Of a DNA stretch of 64,000 nucleotides, positions 51,334 through 60,094 are shown in pieces. Numbering within the stretch: position 1 is the first letter of the stretch; each line of letters begins with the position of its first letter. The stretch comes from RGIG8244 sp045592785 (GTDB taxonomy: Bacteria; Verrucomicrobiota; Lentisphaeria; Victivallales; UBA1829): positions 1 to 64,000 of the forward strand of contig JAZNVL010000038.1 of NCBI GenBank assembly GCA_045592785.1, written 5' to 3'. Under the pieces are notes generated by a model that was not told where the DNA came from, ran no database searches, and saw nothing but the letters and a program-made list of their open reading frames with translations. The position numbers and the translations under genes are program-made.

Positions 51334-51419
51334 TGCTTTCACCACCTGAAAAGAGCTTTGCCACAATCTCATAAGTCGTTTCTTTCTCACAAAGTGTATC
51401 ACGATATCACATTTTGCAT

Positions 51420-51448
51420 AGTATAGCACACTTGAAAAAAAATTGCAA
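51420..51448 (-). promoter_or_regulatory. promoter of the AraC-type regulator gene
   Basis: On the minus strand TTGCAA (51443-51448), 17 bases, TATACT (51420-51425). Just downstream lies GTGATATCGTGATAC (within 51395-51412 on the minus strand), a possible repeat GTGATA for self-regulation. Confidence 0.65.
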
Positions 51449-51521
51449 ACGGGTAAATTAAGAAAAGCGGAAAAATTTTCCGGAAAACAGAAGTGTAAAT
51501 GAAATTCGGATACCCAGTTTT

Positions 51522-52781
51522 ATGAGAAAAGTAACAGCGATCATTATCGGCGGCGGCGGACGCGGCACCATCTACGCAAAACATATTCTTGAACTGCGGG
51601 AAAGAGGAATGGATGTCAATGTAGTCGCCATCGCGGAACCGCGCCCGTATTTCCGTGACCGCATTGGTGACCTGTATCACATTCCGGAGGACCGCCGTTT
51701 TGAAGACTGGCATCAGCTGTTGTCTCTCGGGCGGATCGCCGATGCCGCCATCATCACCACGCAGGACCGGATGCACCTGGAACCCTGTCTGGCTCTGGCT
51801 GAACTCAAATATCACATTCTGATCGAAAAACCCCTTGCACCCGATCCCGAAGGCTGTCATCAGATCGCAGAATCTGCCAACCGGAACGGCGTGCTACTTT
51901 CCGTCTGTCATGTGCTGCGCTATTCCAATTATACCCGTACTCTCAAGCGTTTGATCGATGACGGGGCAGTGGGACAGGTTTTGAGCGTACAACATCTGGA
52001 ACCGGTGGGACACTGGCGTTTTGCTCATTCCTATGTCCGGGGCAACTGGCGCAAGGAATCGGAGTCCTCTTCTGTCCTGCTGGCAAAATCCATCCACGAT
52101 TTGGACTGGATCAGTTTTATCGTCAATTCCGAATGCGAAAGCGTTTGTTCCTACGGGTCCCTCACGTTCTTCCGTCCGGAGAACCGGCCCGAGGGCGCAG
52201 CAGACCGCTGTCTGGAGTGTCCGATCGAAAAAGAATGTGCGTATTCCGCGCCCCGTTTTTATGTGAACCGTGTGAAACAGAACATCCGCGGCGCGTATGT
52301 GGAATCGGTGGTGGCGAATCCCACCCCGGAACGGATCCGGGAAGCATTGAAGACCAGTCCCTACGGACGTTGTGTGTTCGCCTGTGATAATGACGTGGTG
52401 GATCATCAGGTGGTCAATATGGAGTTCAAAAACGGCGCGACTGCTGTCTTTACGTTGGCGGGCTGTTCCCGTTACGGTAACCGCCGGACCACGGTCTTCG
52501 GTTCTCTGGGGGAACTCTTCGGTGATGGCGACAGGTTGAATTATTACAATTACCGGACCGGAGCCACGACCAGTGTGGAGATCCCGCCCCATATTCCCAC
52601 GGATGCCCACGGCGGCGGCGATTACAACCTGCTGGAAAGTTTCTTCCAGGCGGTGCAGTCCGGTGATCCCTCTTACATCGTGACCGGTGCCGATGTTTCC
52701 CTGAAGACACACATGCTTGTTTTTGCGGCGGAAATCTCCCGTCTGGAAAAACGCATCGTGAAGATCGACGACATCCTTTGA
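51522..52781 (+). CDS. Gfo/Idh/MocA family oxidoreductase
   Basis: A 419-residue NAD(P)-dependent enzyme. The Rossmann start AIIIGGGGRGTIYAKHIL is followed by the family motif ILIEKPLAPD (EKP). The C-terminal beta domain has the H-D-L-D-W catalytic region (KSIHDLDWISFIV) and GDYNLLESFFQAVQSG. A cysteine cluster (CLECPIEKEC) in the middle may bind a metal. Such enzymes act on sugars or inositols; the substrate is unknown. It is divergent from the AraC regulator, which may control it. Confidence 0.87.
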   Translation: MRKVTAIIIGGGGRGTIYAKHILELRERGMDVNVVAIAEPRPYFRDRIGDLYHIPEDRRFEDWHQLLSLGRIADAAIITTQDRMHLEPCLALAELKYHILIEKPLAPDPEGCHQIAESANRNGVLLSVCHVLRYSNYTRTLKRLIDDGAVGQVLSVQHLEPVGHWRFAHSYVRGNWRKESESSSVLLAKSIHDLDWISFIVNSECESVCSYGSLTFFRPENRPEGAADRCLECPIEKECAYSAPRFYVNRVKQNIRGAYVESVVANPTPERIREALKTSPYGRCVFACDNDVVDHQVVNMEFKNGATAVFTLAGCSRYGNRRTTVFGSLGELFGDGDRLNYYNYRTGATTSVEIPPHIPTDAHGGGDYNLLESFFQAVQSGDPSYIVTGADVSLKTHMLVFAAEISRLEKRIVKIDDIL

Positions 52782-52782
52782 A

Positions 52783-54057
52783 TCAGGGCATCGCGCCCCG
52801 TTTGATCATATCCATTGCACGGACATCCCCGTTTTCTGCCGCTTTGCGCAACAGCAGCATGGCTGCATTGCGGTCCGGTTCACATCCGTTCCCATGATAC
52901 AGGCAGACGGCGAGAGCACGCATGGAGGGCGCATCGTTGTTTTTCATTCCCTGCTGGAACCAGTAGACGGCGGCGGTGGGATCGTATCCCATCGGACCGT
53001 CTTTTTCCAGGAAGAACATCCCGACACGGTACTGTGCCCGGGGATATCCCAGACGCGCCGATTCATAGTAAAATTCCGCCGCTTTTTTCCGGTCTTCCGG
53101 TTCAACGAGTTCTCCCAGACGGAACCAGGCTTTCGGATGTTTTGCCGAGGCGGCGAGACGGTAATATTCTGCGGCATTTTCTTTTTTGATATCCGGGATC
53201 TTTCCTTCGGAGACGGCATCGCCCACTTTCACCAGAGCTTCCGGGATCCCGGCTTTTGCGGCGGCACGGTATAAGGTCAATGCGCGTTCCGGATCCTGTT
53301 TTTCCACATAGATCCCCATTTCCAGCCAATACGCCAGTTTCAGGGCTGCGGTGGTATCTCCGGCGGCGACACCGTTTTCCAAAGACTGTATCATCTTTTT
53401 TTCGTCGGGAAGGGTACCGGTCCCGTTGAAATAGCAGTCCGCCAGAAGAACATGGGTTTCCGGCGGAGCATGAGGACTTTTTGCGGCATCTGTCAAGAGT
53501 TGGAATATCCGTTTTCCCTTGTCGCCGGACGTCTCTTTTTTCTGCAGAAGGTGTTCCGCCCATTCCGTCATGGCGGGGGGGTATTTTTTCTCTGCCAGTT
53601 CCCGGATGAGGGACCATGCTTTCTCCGGATCGGGCGTGAAAGTGTAACCCTCCGGCTTCTTTTTGCGGTCTTTTTCATCTTTGCACGTTACGCCGTCACG
53701 GAGGATGAGCGCGTGATTGAAAACGGCATGAGGGATCGTCTTTTTTTCAGCGGCTTTGGCATAATACTCAGCCGCTTTGAATGGATCGCGTTCCACCCCC
53801 AGCCCCTGATCCAGACAGAGGGCGTAATTGAACATGGCTTCTGTTACGCCTTTGTTTGCCGCCATACGGAACCAGTGGGCGGCGAGGGTGTGATTCTGCT
53901 TGCGTGTCCCGGTGCCGTAAAAGTATTCGTCCGCCAGTTTGAACTGTGCGGCGGCATCGCCGGATTCTGCTTTTTGGCGCAAGACGTCCACCTTTTCCTC
54001 CGCTCCGGCATGGAGGAAGGAAAAGAGGCACAAACAGAATGTGATAAATCTGATCAT
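52783..54057 (-). CDS. secreted Sel1-like repeat protein
   Basis: A 424-residue protein with a signal peptide (FITFCLCLFSFLHAGA). About nine Sel1-type helical repeats follow, each with the A-x-F/Y-x-L-A...Y..G.G pattern (AAAQFKLADEYFYGTGT, AMFNYALCLDQGLG, AQYRVGMFFLE, SMRALAVCLYHGNG). It is probably a periplasmic scaffold. It overlaps the stop of the PilT-like gene by one base, so it may be part of the same transcript and work with the pilus-type machinery. Confidence 0.85.
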   Translation of the reverse strand: MIRFITFCLCLFSFLHAGAEEKVDVLRQKAESGDAAAQFKLADEYFYGTGTRKQNHTLAAHWFRMAANKGVTEAMFNYALCLDQGLGVERDPFKAAEYYAKAAEKKTIPHAVFNHALILRDGVTCKDEKDRKKKPEGYTFTPDPEKAWSLIRELAEKKYPPAMTEWAEHLLQKKETSGDKGKRIFQLLTDAAKSPHAPPETHVLLADCYFNGTGTLPDEKKMIQSLENGVAAGDTTAALKLAYWLEMGIYVEKQDPERALTLYRAAAKAGIPEALVKVGDAVSEGKIPDIKKENAAEYYRLAASAKHPKAWFRLGELVEPEDRKKAAEFYYESARLGYPRAQYRVGMFFLEKDGPMGYDPTAAVYWFQQGMKNNDAPSMRALAVCLYHGNGCEPDRNAAMLLLRKAAENGDVRAMDMIKRGAMP

Positions 54058-55130
54058 CAGCGGAGCGGGGAATCGGCGGGAAGATATTCGAAGAACACCT
54101 TCTTGTCACTTGCCTTCATATACGCTTCTTCGGGGGTGATGATCTCATTTTCCATGAGTTCTTTCAAGCCGCCGTCCATACTGCGCATCCCCTGTCCTTT
54201 ATTGGCTTCGATGATGGTACGGATGTTGGCGATGGCGCCTTCACGGATGGTGTTGGGCAGCCCTTCGTTCCAGAGCAGGATCTCATGACATGCCACACGT
54301 CCGCCGCTTGTTTTACGGCAGAGGAGCTGGGAGACGACAGCCTGCAAACATTCCGCCAGCATGGTACGGATCTGTGCCTGCTCATTGGACGGGAAGGCGT
54401 CGATGATACGGTCCACGGTTTTCGGCGCGTTATTGGTGTGAAGGGTCCCGAAGACCAACATTCCCATGGCGGCGCAAGTCAACCCGAGACGGATGGTATC
54501 ATTTTCACGCATTTCCCCGATGAGCACGATATCCGGGTCGGAGCGCATGGCACCGCGGAGAGCCGAGGGGAAGCTCCGGGCTTGCAGTCCGACTTCCCGG
54601 TGAACGATGGTACACCGTTTGTTTTTGTGCACGAATTCCACCGGGTCTTCGATGGTGATGATGTGCTTATCCTGGGTGTCATTGATATAGTCGATCATAG
54701 CGGCGAGAGTGGTGGATTTCCCGGACCCGGTAGGCCCTGTCACCAGCACGAGTCCGCTCTTATACCGGCAGATATCCAGCAGGGTATCGGGCAGATGGAG
54801 CTGTTCCACGGTCAGGATCTTCCCGGGGATCTGACGGAGGACGGCGCCCATGCCGTTGTAGTTGTAGAGGTAGTTGCAACGGAAACGTGCGAGACCGGGG
54901 ATTTCGTGCGCGAAGTCCAGGTCGTGATTTTTCATGAAGGTATCCCAGCGGTCTGCGGGCAGACAGATCTCTTTGAGCATTTCCTCCATGAATTCGGGGG
55001 TGAGGATGACATCGTCATGAGGGATGATGTTGCCGTGGACACGGTATTTGACGGGCATCCCGATACTGAGGTGCAAGTCGGATCCGCCTTTATCCAGCAT
55101 AGCGCGCAAATAATCGTCGATAATAGCCAT
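54057..55130 (-). CDS. pilT: PilT-family type IV pilus retraction ATPase
   Basis: A 357-residue secretion ATPase of the PilT type. It starts with the ligand-free PAS-like N-domain (SDLHLSIGMPVKYRVHG). Walker A is GPTGSGKST, the Asp and His boxes are TIEDPVEFVH and GTLHTNNAP, and Walker B is DPDIVLIGEMRE. Length is standard for PilT. It powers retraction of type IV pilus-like fibres. Neighbours are a second, longer PilT paralogue upstream and the Sel1 protein downstream. No pilB or pilC is in the window. Confidence 0.93.
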   Translation of the reverse strand: MAIIDDYLRAMLDKGGSDLHLSIGMPVKYRVHGNIIPHDDVILTPEFMEEMLKEICLPADRWDTFMKNHDLDFAHEIPGLARFRCNYLYNYNGMGAVLRQIPGKILTVEQLHLPDTLLDICRYKSGLVLVTGPTGSGKSTTLAAMIDYINDTQDKHIITIEDPVEFVHKNKRCTIVHREVGLQARSFPSALRGAMRSDPDIVLIGEMRENDTIRLGLTCAAMGMLVFGTLHTNNAPKTVDRIIDAFPSNEQAQIRTMLAECLQAVVSQLLCRKTSGGRVACHEILLWNEGLPNTIREGAIANIRTIIEANKGQGMRSMDGGLKELMENEIITPEEAYMKASDKKVFFEYLPADSPLR

Positions 55131-55147
55131 ATTGTGATTCTCCTGAA

Positions 55148-56617
55148 TTATTTCCTACCGGCGGTCGCTACGCGCTTCGCCTGTTCCTGGTTCAACTGTT
55201 GAATAACGGATTGGTCGCGCATTCCCTCTCTTGCCGCTTCGTAAGTGATACGGTTCAGCTTGAAGAGTTCCAGCAGGTTCTGGTCGATGGTGCACATACC
55301 GGATTTACTGCCGATCTGCATGGAGGCGCGCAACTGGAAGATCTTGCCTTCCGAGATCACGTTGGAGACCGCCAGCGTGTTGATGAGAATCTCATAAGAG
55401 AGAGCCAGTCCGCCGGTCCCGTTGTGGATCAACTTCTGACAGATGATCCCGCGGAGACTGCCCGCGGTCATGGCACGGATCTGCGCCTGTTGACTGGGCG
55501 GGAATACGTCCAGCACGCGGTTCAGTGTATTCGCCGCGTCGCAGGTATGAAGGGTCCCGATCACCAAGTGCCCGGTTTCAGATGCCGTGATGGCGTTTTC
55601 AATGGTTTCCAGGTCGTGCATTTCCCCGATGACGATGATGTCCGGGTCTTCACGGAGTGCCCCTTTGAGCGCGGTACGGTAACTGTTGGTGCTTGCGCCG
55701 ATCTGACGTTGTGTGACCTGACAGTTTTTGGATTCCACCACGATTTCGATGGGGTCTTCCACCGTGATGATGTGGTCCTGCCGTTTCTGATTGGCGATCT
55801 CCACCATGGCGGCAAGGGTCGTGGTTTTCCCGCTGCCCAGCGGCCCGGTCACCAGGATCAAACCGTTGTGATAGTCCAGCAGACGTTCAATGGTCTTGGC
55901 ATCGCCGGGGAGGAACCCGAGTTCTTCCAGCGTGAGGATCTTGTCGGGAACGATACGGAAGGATCCGGACACGCCTTCGCGCTGCATCATGACGGCGCAA
56001 CGGAAACGGCTGGGGTGGATCTCGAACGCGAAATTCAGGTCCCAGTTTTCTTCGAATTTGGCTTTCTGTTCATCGGAAAGCAGACAGGTACAGAGTTTTT
56101 TCGCGTCGGCGGCGGGGATGCAGTAATCGGGGCGGATCCGGTGATTGTCCAGACTTTTCCGGATGAACAGAGGGGCATTGGCAGAAATGTGCAGGTCACT
56201 GGCACCGAATTCCCGCAATGCCAGGAGCAGACGTTGCATATAATCCCGTGCTTCCTCATCGCTCATGGCGGAGACCTGACCCAGTTCCGCAGCATAGGCA
56301 TCCAGTTCTTCCATGGAAATGGAGGATTCCCGCGGGACATATCCCCCGGAGGATTCCACGAATTCAGCCGCATTCGCAGGCGGCGTACCGCTCTGCGCCT
56401 GTGCGGCGGCATAGTTGATGACTTCCTGGATCTGTGTCATCCAGGACTGCGCATCTTCCGCAGAAAGACCGGCGCAGACCCGGTTGAGAAATTCCTGCGC
56501 AAAAGTCATAAGATCGGGTTCTCCCCCCAGGGATTGATTCAGCATTTTCGCATCGTCTGCGGAAATGAGTTCATTTGCCATGAGAGTGGCAACAAACCAT
56601 TGTACATCCAACTGCAT
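55148..56617 (-). CDS. PilT-like ATPase with N-terminal extension
   Basis: A 489-residue paralogue of the downstream PilT. The first about 130 residues are a helical domain not found in PilT (VQWFVATLMANELISADDAKML; QEVINYAAAQAQSG; acidic hinge). The ATPase part then has ASDLHISANAPLFIR, Walker A GPLGSGKTT, Asp box TVEDPIEIVV, Walker B DPDIIVIGEMHD and His box GTLHTCDAA. The C-terminal AIRNLIRE-type motif is altered (SNVISEGK). It is likely a PilU-like accessory motor forming mixed or separate hexamers. The gap to pilT is 17 bases. Confidence 0.88.
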   Translation of the reverse strand: MQLDVQWFVATLMANELISADDAKMLNQSLGGEPDLMTFAQEFLNRVCAGLSAEDAQSWMTQIQEVINYAAAQAQSGTPPANAAEFVESSGGYVPRESSISMEELDAYAAELGQVSAMSDEEARDYMQRLLLALREFGASDLHISANAPLFIRKSLDNHRIRPDYCIPAADAKKLCTCLLSDEQKAKFEENWDLNFAFEIHPSRFRCAVMMQREGVSGSFRIVPDKILTLEELGFLPGDAKTIERLLDYHNGLILVTGPLGSGKTTTLAAMVEIANQKRQDHIITVEDPIEIVVESKNCQVTQRQIGASTNSYRTALKGALREDPDIIVIGEMHDLETIENAITASETGHLVIGTLHTCDAANTLNRVLDVFPPSQQAQIRAMTAGSLRGIICQKLIHNGTGGLALSYEILINTLAVSNVISEGKIFQLRASMQIGSKSGMCTIDQNLLELFKLNRITYEAAREGMRDQSVIQQLNQEQAKRVATAGRK

Positions 56618-56740
56618 AATTATTACCTCTGTTTGCGTTTTGCTGTGTTTTGTTTTTTGTATTACAGGTAGTATAGATTCACTTTTTGATTTTTACAAGC
56701 CCGGAACCGCTTTTTTTGTCATTTTTTTCACAAAAATAAT

Positions 56741-56769
56741 TTGTATTTTTGTTCCGGGTACAGTATAGT
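56741..56769 (+). promoter_or_regulatory. promoter of the glycerophosphodiesterase gene
   Basis: TTGTAT at 56741-56746, 17 bases, TATAGT at 56764-56769, 31 bases before the ATG at 56800. Confidence 0.65.
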
Positions 56770-56799
56770 AAAACAACTTACTTAACACAAGGAGTAATT

Positions 56800-57549
56800 A
56801 TGAACGTCAAATGGATCTCTCACCGCGGCGAATCTGCCGATGCCCCCGAAAATACATGTCCCGCATTCCAGCTCTCTCTGGAACGGAAAACCGATGGCAT
56901 GGAGTGCGATGTACGTCTCACCAAAGACCAGTATCTGGTGGTCGGACACGATGGCGATACCTCCCGGGGCGGAGACATGGTGAAAGTCATTGCGGAATCC
57001 ACGCTGGAAGAATTGCAGCAGGTGAACCTGACCTACGGGAAAGATGCGTACAAAAACATACACGTTCCTCTGTTTGCGGATACATTGCAGTATCTGGGCG
57101 AAGGAAGAGAATATTATGTGGAACTCAAAACGGATGCGCCTGCCCAGTATGCGATCCTGCGTGATGCCATCGAGTCCGCCGGGATCCCCTGGAAACAGAT
57201 CATATTCATCTCGTTCAGTTATACCGCCCTCAAAGAATGTAAGATCCGGATCCCGGAAGCAAAGACTCTTTTCCTCTGCAATCCGTTCCGCGATGATAAC
57301 GGACCTGTGGATGATCCCGCCGGTAAATTGATCGCGAAACTGAAAGATCTCAATGCAGACGGTGTGGACAGTTACGCGGATGACGAACTTTTCACTGCCG
57401 ATTTCGTGAAGCAGATGAAAGATGCCGGTTATTTCGTGGCGGTCTGGACCATCGACCAGGAAGAACGGGCGGCACGTTTCATTGAAATGGGCGTGGACTC
57501 CGTTACCAGCAACCGTGCGGCTGCGCTCCGTGATGCCCTGCAGAGATAA
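56800..57549 (+). CDS. glycerophosphodiester phosphodiesterase family protein
   Basis: A 249-residue TIM-barrel phosphodiesterase. The GDPD signature is present: ISHRGESADAPENT (catalytic His-Arg and Glu), ECDVRLTKD (metal Glu/Asp), VVGHDGDTSR (second catalytic His), YVELKT and AVWTIDQEE. It has no signal peptide, so it is probably cytosolic. It hydrolyses glycerophosphodiesters to glycerol 3-phosphate and an alcohol. The ATG at 56800 follows AAGGAG; the longer frame includes the promoter and is rejected. Confidence 0.9.
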   Translation: MNVKWISHRGESADAPENTCPAFQLSLERKTDGMECDVRLTKDQYLVVGHDGDTSRGGDMVKVIAESTLEELQQVNLTYGKDAYKNIHVPLFADTLQYLGEGREYYVELKTDAPAQYAILRDAIESAGIPWKQIIFISFSYTALKECKIRIPEAKTLFLCNPFRDDNGPVDDPAGKLIAKLKDLNADGVDSYADDELFTADFVKQMKDAGYFVAVWTIDQEERAARFIEMGVDSVTSNRAAALRDALQR

Positions 57550-57585
57550 TTCCGCAGAAAAGCGGAGAATCTTTCGTTTGCAGGC

Positions 57586-57614
57586 TTGAAGAAATACGAT
57601 TCCGGGAGTATATT
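57586..57614 (+). promoter_or_regulatory. promoter of the protein kinase gene
   Basis: TTGAAG at 57586-57591, 17 bases, TATATT at 57609-57614, 33 bases before the ATG at 57647. Confidence 0.65.
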
Positions 57615-57646
57615 ACCCTGTTTGAAACAAAAAACAGGATAATGAA

Positions 57647-60094
57647 ATGGCTTTTACCGGTATGAACGAAGATGCACCATTGTCTCCGGAGGAAACACAG
57701 AAACTTCCGGAGGCCATGCTTGCCAATATGTACTCTGTCTCCGACGACGGAAATAACAACCCGGATATTCCCCTTGACCCGGGGAAGTTGGGGATCGATG
57801 AGTTCCTTGTCGACCGGTTATCCCACAAGCCGCTGAACAAATACAAGTTCCGGCGCAGTATCGCTTGCGGCGGTATGAAAATGGTGCTGGAAGTCCGGGA
57901 TATGGATACCATGCGTGACGTGGCGATGGCAGTCCTCCCCGATGCCGATAAACGGCCGCCTGCGGATATCCTGCGTTTCGTGCAGGAGGCCCGTCTCACC
58001 GCCAGTCTGGAACACCCCAACATCGTGCCTGTGCATGATATCGGGATCGATAAGAACGGCGCACCGTATTTCACCATGAAACTGTTGCGCGGAAAGACGC
58101 TTGCCGCTTTCTTGAAGTCATTGGCGGATGAAGGCGTGTCGGAAGAAGATTACCCCATGCACCGGTTGCTCCGGATCTTCCTCAAGATCTGTTCCGGGGT
58201 GGCATTCGCCCATTCCAAAGGCGTGCTGCACCTGGATTTGAAGCCGGAAAATATTCAGCTGGGTGACTTCGGAGAAGTGTTGATCATTGACTGGGGACTG
58301 GCGAAAATGATGGATAACGAATCCAATCTGGATTCCTTCCCTGCCGGAACAATGAAAAACAGTGCGAATAATGCCATCGTCACCATGGACGGTATGATGA
58401 AAGGAACGCCCGGTTACATGTCGCCGGAGCAGGCGGCGGGCAAAAATCTGACGAAGGATGCCCGGACCGATATTTATGCGTTGGGCGCGATCCTTTATGC
58501 CATGTTGACCTTGCAGAATCCTCTCGGCAGTAAGTCCGTGCCGGATATGATCCAGGATACTCTGGATGGAAATATCATTCCGCCGCGCTATCGGGTGCCG
58601 GAACGGGAAATTCCGGTGGCACTGGATGCTGTTGTGCAGAAAGCCATGAGTCTTTCTCCTCATGACCGGTATCAGAGTGTGACGGAATTGCGGGACGAGG
58701 TCAATGCCTTTATCGGCGGATATGCAACGGTTGCGGAAAAGGCTTCTTCTCTCAAAAAAGCAATGCTCCTGGTGAAACGTCATGTCATTCTCACCGTCAG
58801 CGCGGTGATCCTCTTCCTGGTCCTTGCTGTCGCCGGTGCGGTCATGTTGCAAGATCATCAGCGGCAGAAAGCTGCGTGGTTCCCTCTGTGTTCGGTCCAG
58901 TGGAATGACCCGACAGATGTACGAAAACTGCCAAAAGGCATCACATACCGTAAAAAAGATCTTTCACTGTCTGATGGCACCGCCTGGCGGAGTTCTTCCC
59001 GCGGGCTTTTATTACCCAGAGGGGAATGGCTGTGGCTGGATCTGCCGCTGAAAAGTGACTGGCATCTGGATTTCAGGTACAGCGTAGAGCAGCCGGGGGA
59101 CTCCTTTGAAGTCCGTTTGCAGGCTGACCCCGAGAATAAAGGCGCAGATCAGCTGCCTTCCGGCTTGATCACCCGTTTCGGACTTGATGGCGGGACCCGG
59201 GACATCTTTTATCGTCAGGAGCCGGGAAAACAGCCTGTGCAGATCTCCGGTCATGTTTCCGGTGTTGCGCCGGGCGTGATCCAGGAAGCCTCCTTCCAGC
59301 GGAATGACGGACGTCTTACCGTGCGTGTCGGGCTTGCCGGACGGGAAGAATCGCTCATCGACTTTCTGCCGCCGGCAACGGAAAAACAACGGCGTATCGG
59401 GATCCGGGCTTTGTCGGGGAACATTCGTTTGCACTCGCTGACTCTGACCAATCGTGGCGATGCCGAGCGGTCCACCCCGCTGGTCGCCGCCGATGCGTTG
59501 CAGGAAGTACATCTTTACGAAGCCGCATTCGATAAATATTTGAAGATCGCCGAATCCTATGAGACAGCCTCTTTCAGCGATCGGGCACTGCTCAATTCCT
59601 ATCGGATCGCCGCAATTTTTGCCCCCGATCTGAAAGACCGGGAAGAACGTTTGACTGAACTCAAAAAGAGAATGGCGGCACGGACCCGGTTCCAATTTAC
59701 GGATCGTGTTCGCGAAATCGATGCCGCACGGCTTTGGAAGGAAGGGCAAATCCTTGCTTCTCTCCGCCTCGTGGAGATCATCCTGCAGTCCGATCCAACC
59801 AACGACATCCTGCAGCGTTTGACTGCGATCCAGTATCATAAGTTCAAACGGAATGAGATGGAGGCTTATCTTTCTCTGCTGAAACGGATGCGGCACTTGA
59901 AGACGTTGAGCATTGCCGGATTCGATTGGGAAAATCTCGACCCCATCCGCGATCTTGATCTGGAATATCTGGATTGTACCGGAAATCCCATCACCGATTA
60001 CAGTGCGCTGAAAAATATGCCGCTCCGGGTCCTCGTCACGGATTCCGGCGTGTATACCGGAGAAGAAGCAATCGCCTCATTTCTCAACAAATAA
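57647..60094 (+). CDS. membrane Ser/Thr protein kinase with WNK-like lysine placement
   Basis: An 815-residue Hanks-type kinase. Residues about 66-355 form the kinase domain, 379-401 a membrane helix, and the rest an extracytoplasmic part with a jelly-roll-like segment (450-610), helical repeats and a short LRR-like end (LEYLDCTGNPITDYSALKNM). The usual VAIK lysine is absent: V-A-M-A places Ala95 there. Lys78 sits in the glycine loop (ACGGMKMV), the position used by WNK kinases. Other catalytic motifs are present: Glu114, HLDLKPEN (HRD as HLD, Asp197), DWG (Asp215) and GTPGYMSPEQ. It is therefore probably active rather than a pseudokinase. Its 3' end overlaps the convergent rhomboid gene by 18 bases. 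Confidence 0.88.
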   Translation: MAFTGMNEDAPLSPEETQKLPEAMLANMYSVSDDGNNNPDIPLDPGKLGIDEFLVDRLSHKPLNKYKFRRSIACGGMKMVLEVRDMDTMRDVAMAVLPDADKRPPADILRFVQEARLTASLEHPNIVPVHDIGIDKNGAPYFTMKLLRGKTLAAFLKSLADEGVSEEDYPMHRLLRIFLKICSGVAFAHSKGVLHLDLKPENIQLGDFGEVLIIDWGLAKMMDNESNLDSFPAGTMKNSANNAIVTMDGMMKGTPGYMSPEQAAGKNLTKDARTDIYALGAILYAMLTLQNPLGSKSVPDMIQDTLDGNIIPPRYRVPEREIPVALDAVVQKAMSLSPHDRYQSVTELRDEVNAFIGGYATVAEKASSLKKAMLLVKRHVILTVSAVILFLVLAVAGAVMLQDHQRQKAAWFPLCSVQWNDPTDVRKLPKGITYRKKDLSLSDGTAWRSSSRGLLLPRGEWLWLDLPLKSDWHLDFRYSVEQPGDSFEVRLQADPENKGADQLPSGLITRFGLDGGTRDIFYRQEPGKQPVQISGHVSGVAPGVIQEASFQRNDGRLTVRVGLAGREESLIDFLPPATEKQRRIGIRALSGNIRLHSLTLTNRGDAERSTPLVAADALQEVHLYEAAFDKYLKIAESYETASFSDRALLNSYRIAAIFAPDLKDREERLTELKKRMAARTRFQFTDRVREIDAARLWKEGQILASLRLVEIILQSDPTNDILQRLTAIQYHKFKRNEMEAYLSLLKRMRHLKTLSIAGFDWENLDPIRDLDLEYLDCTGNPITDYSALKNMPLRVLVTDSGVYTGEEAIASFLNK

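Noticed and set aside
57647..60094. Reading the kinase as a pseudokinase because the VAIK lysine is missing
   Set aside because: A lysine is present at the WNK position of the glycine loop and the catalytic Asp, Asn and DWG motifs are kept, so loss of activity is not the simplest reading.
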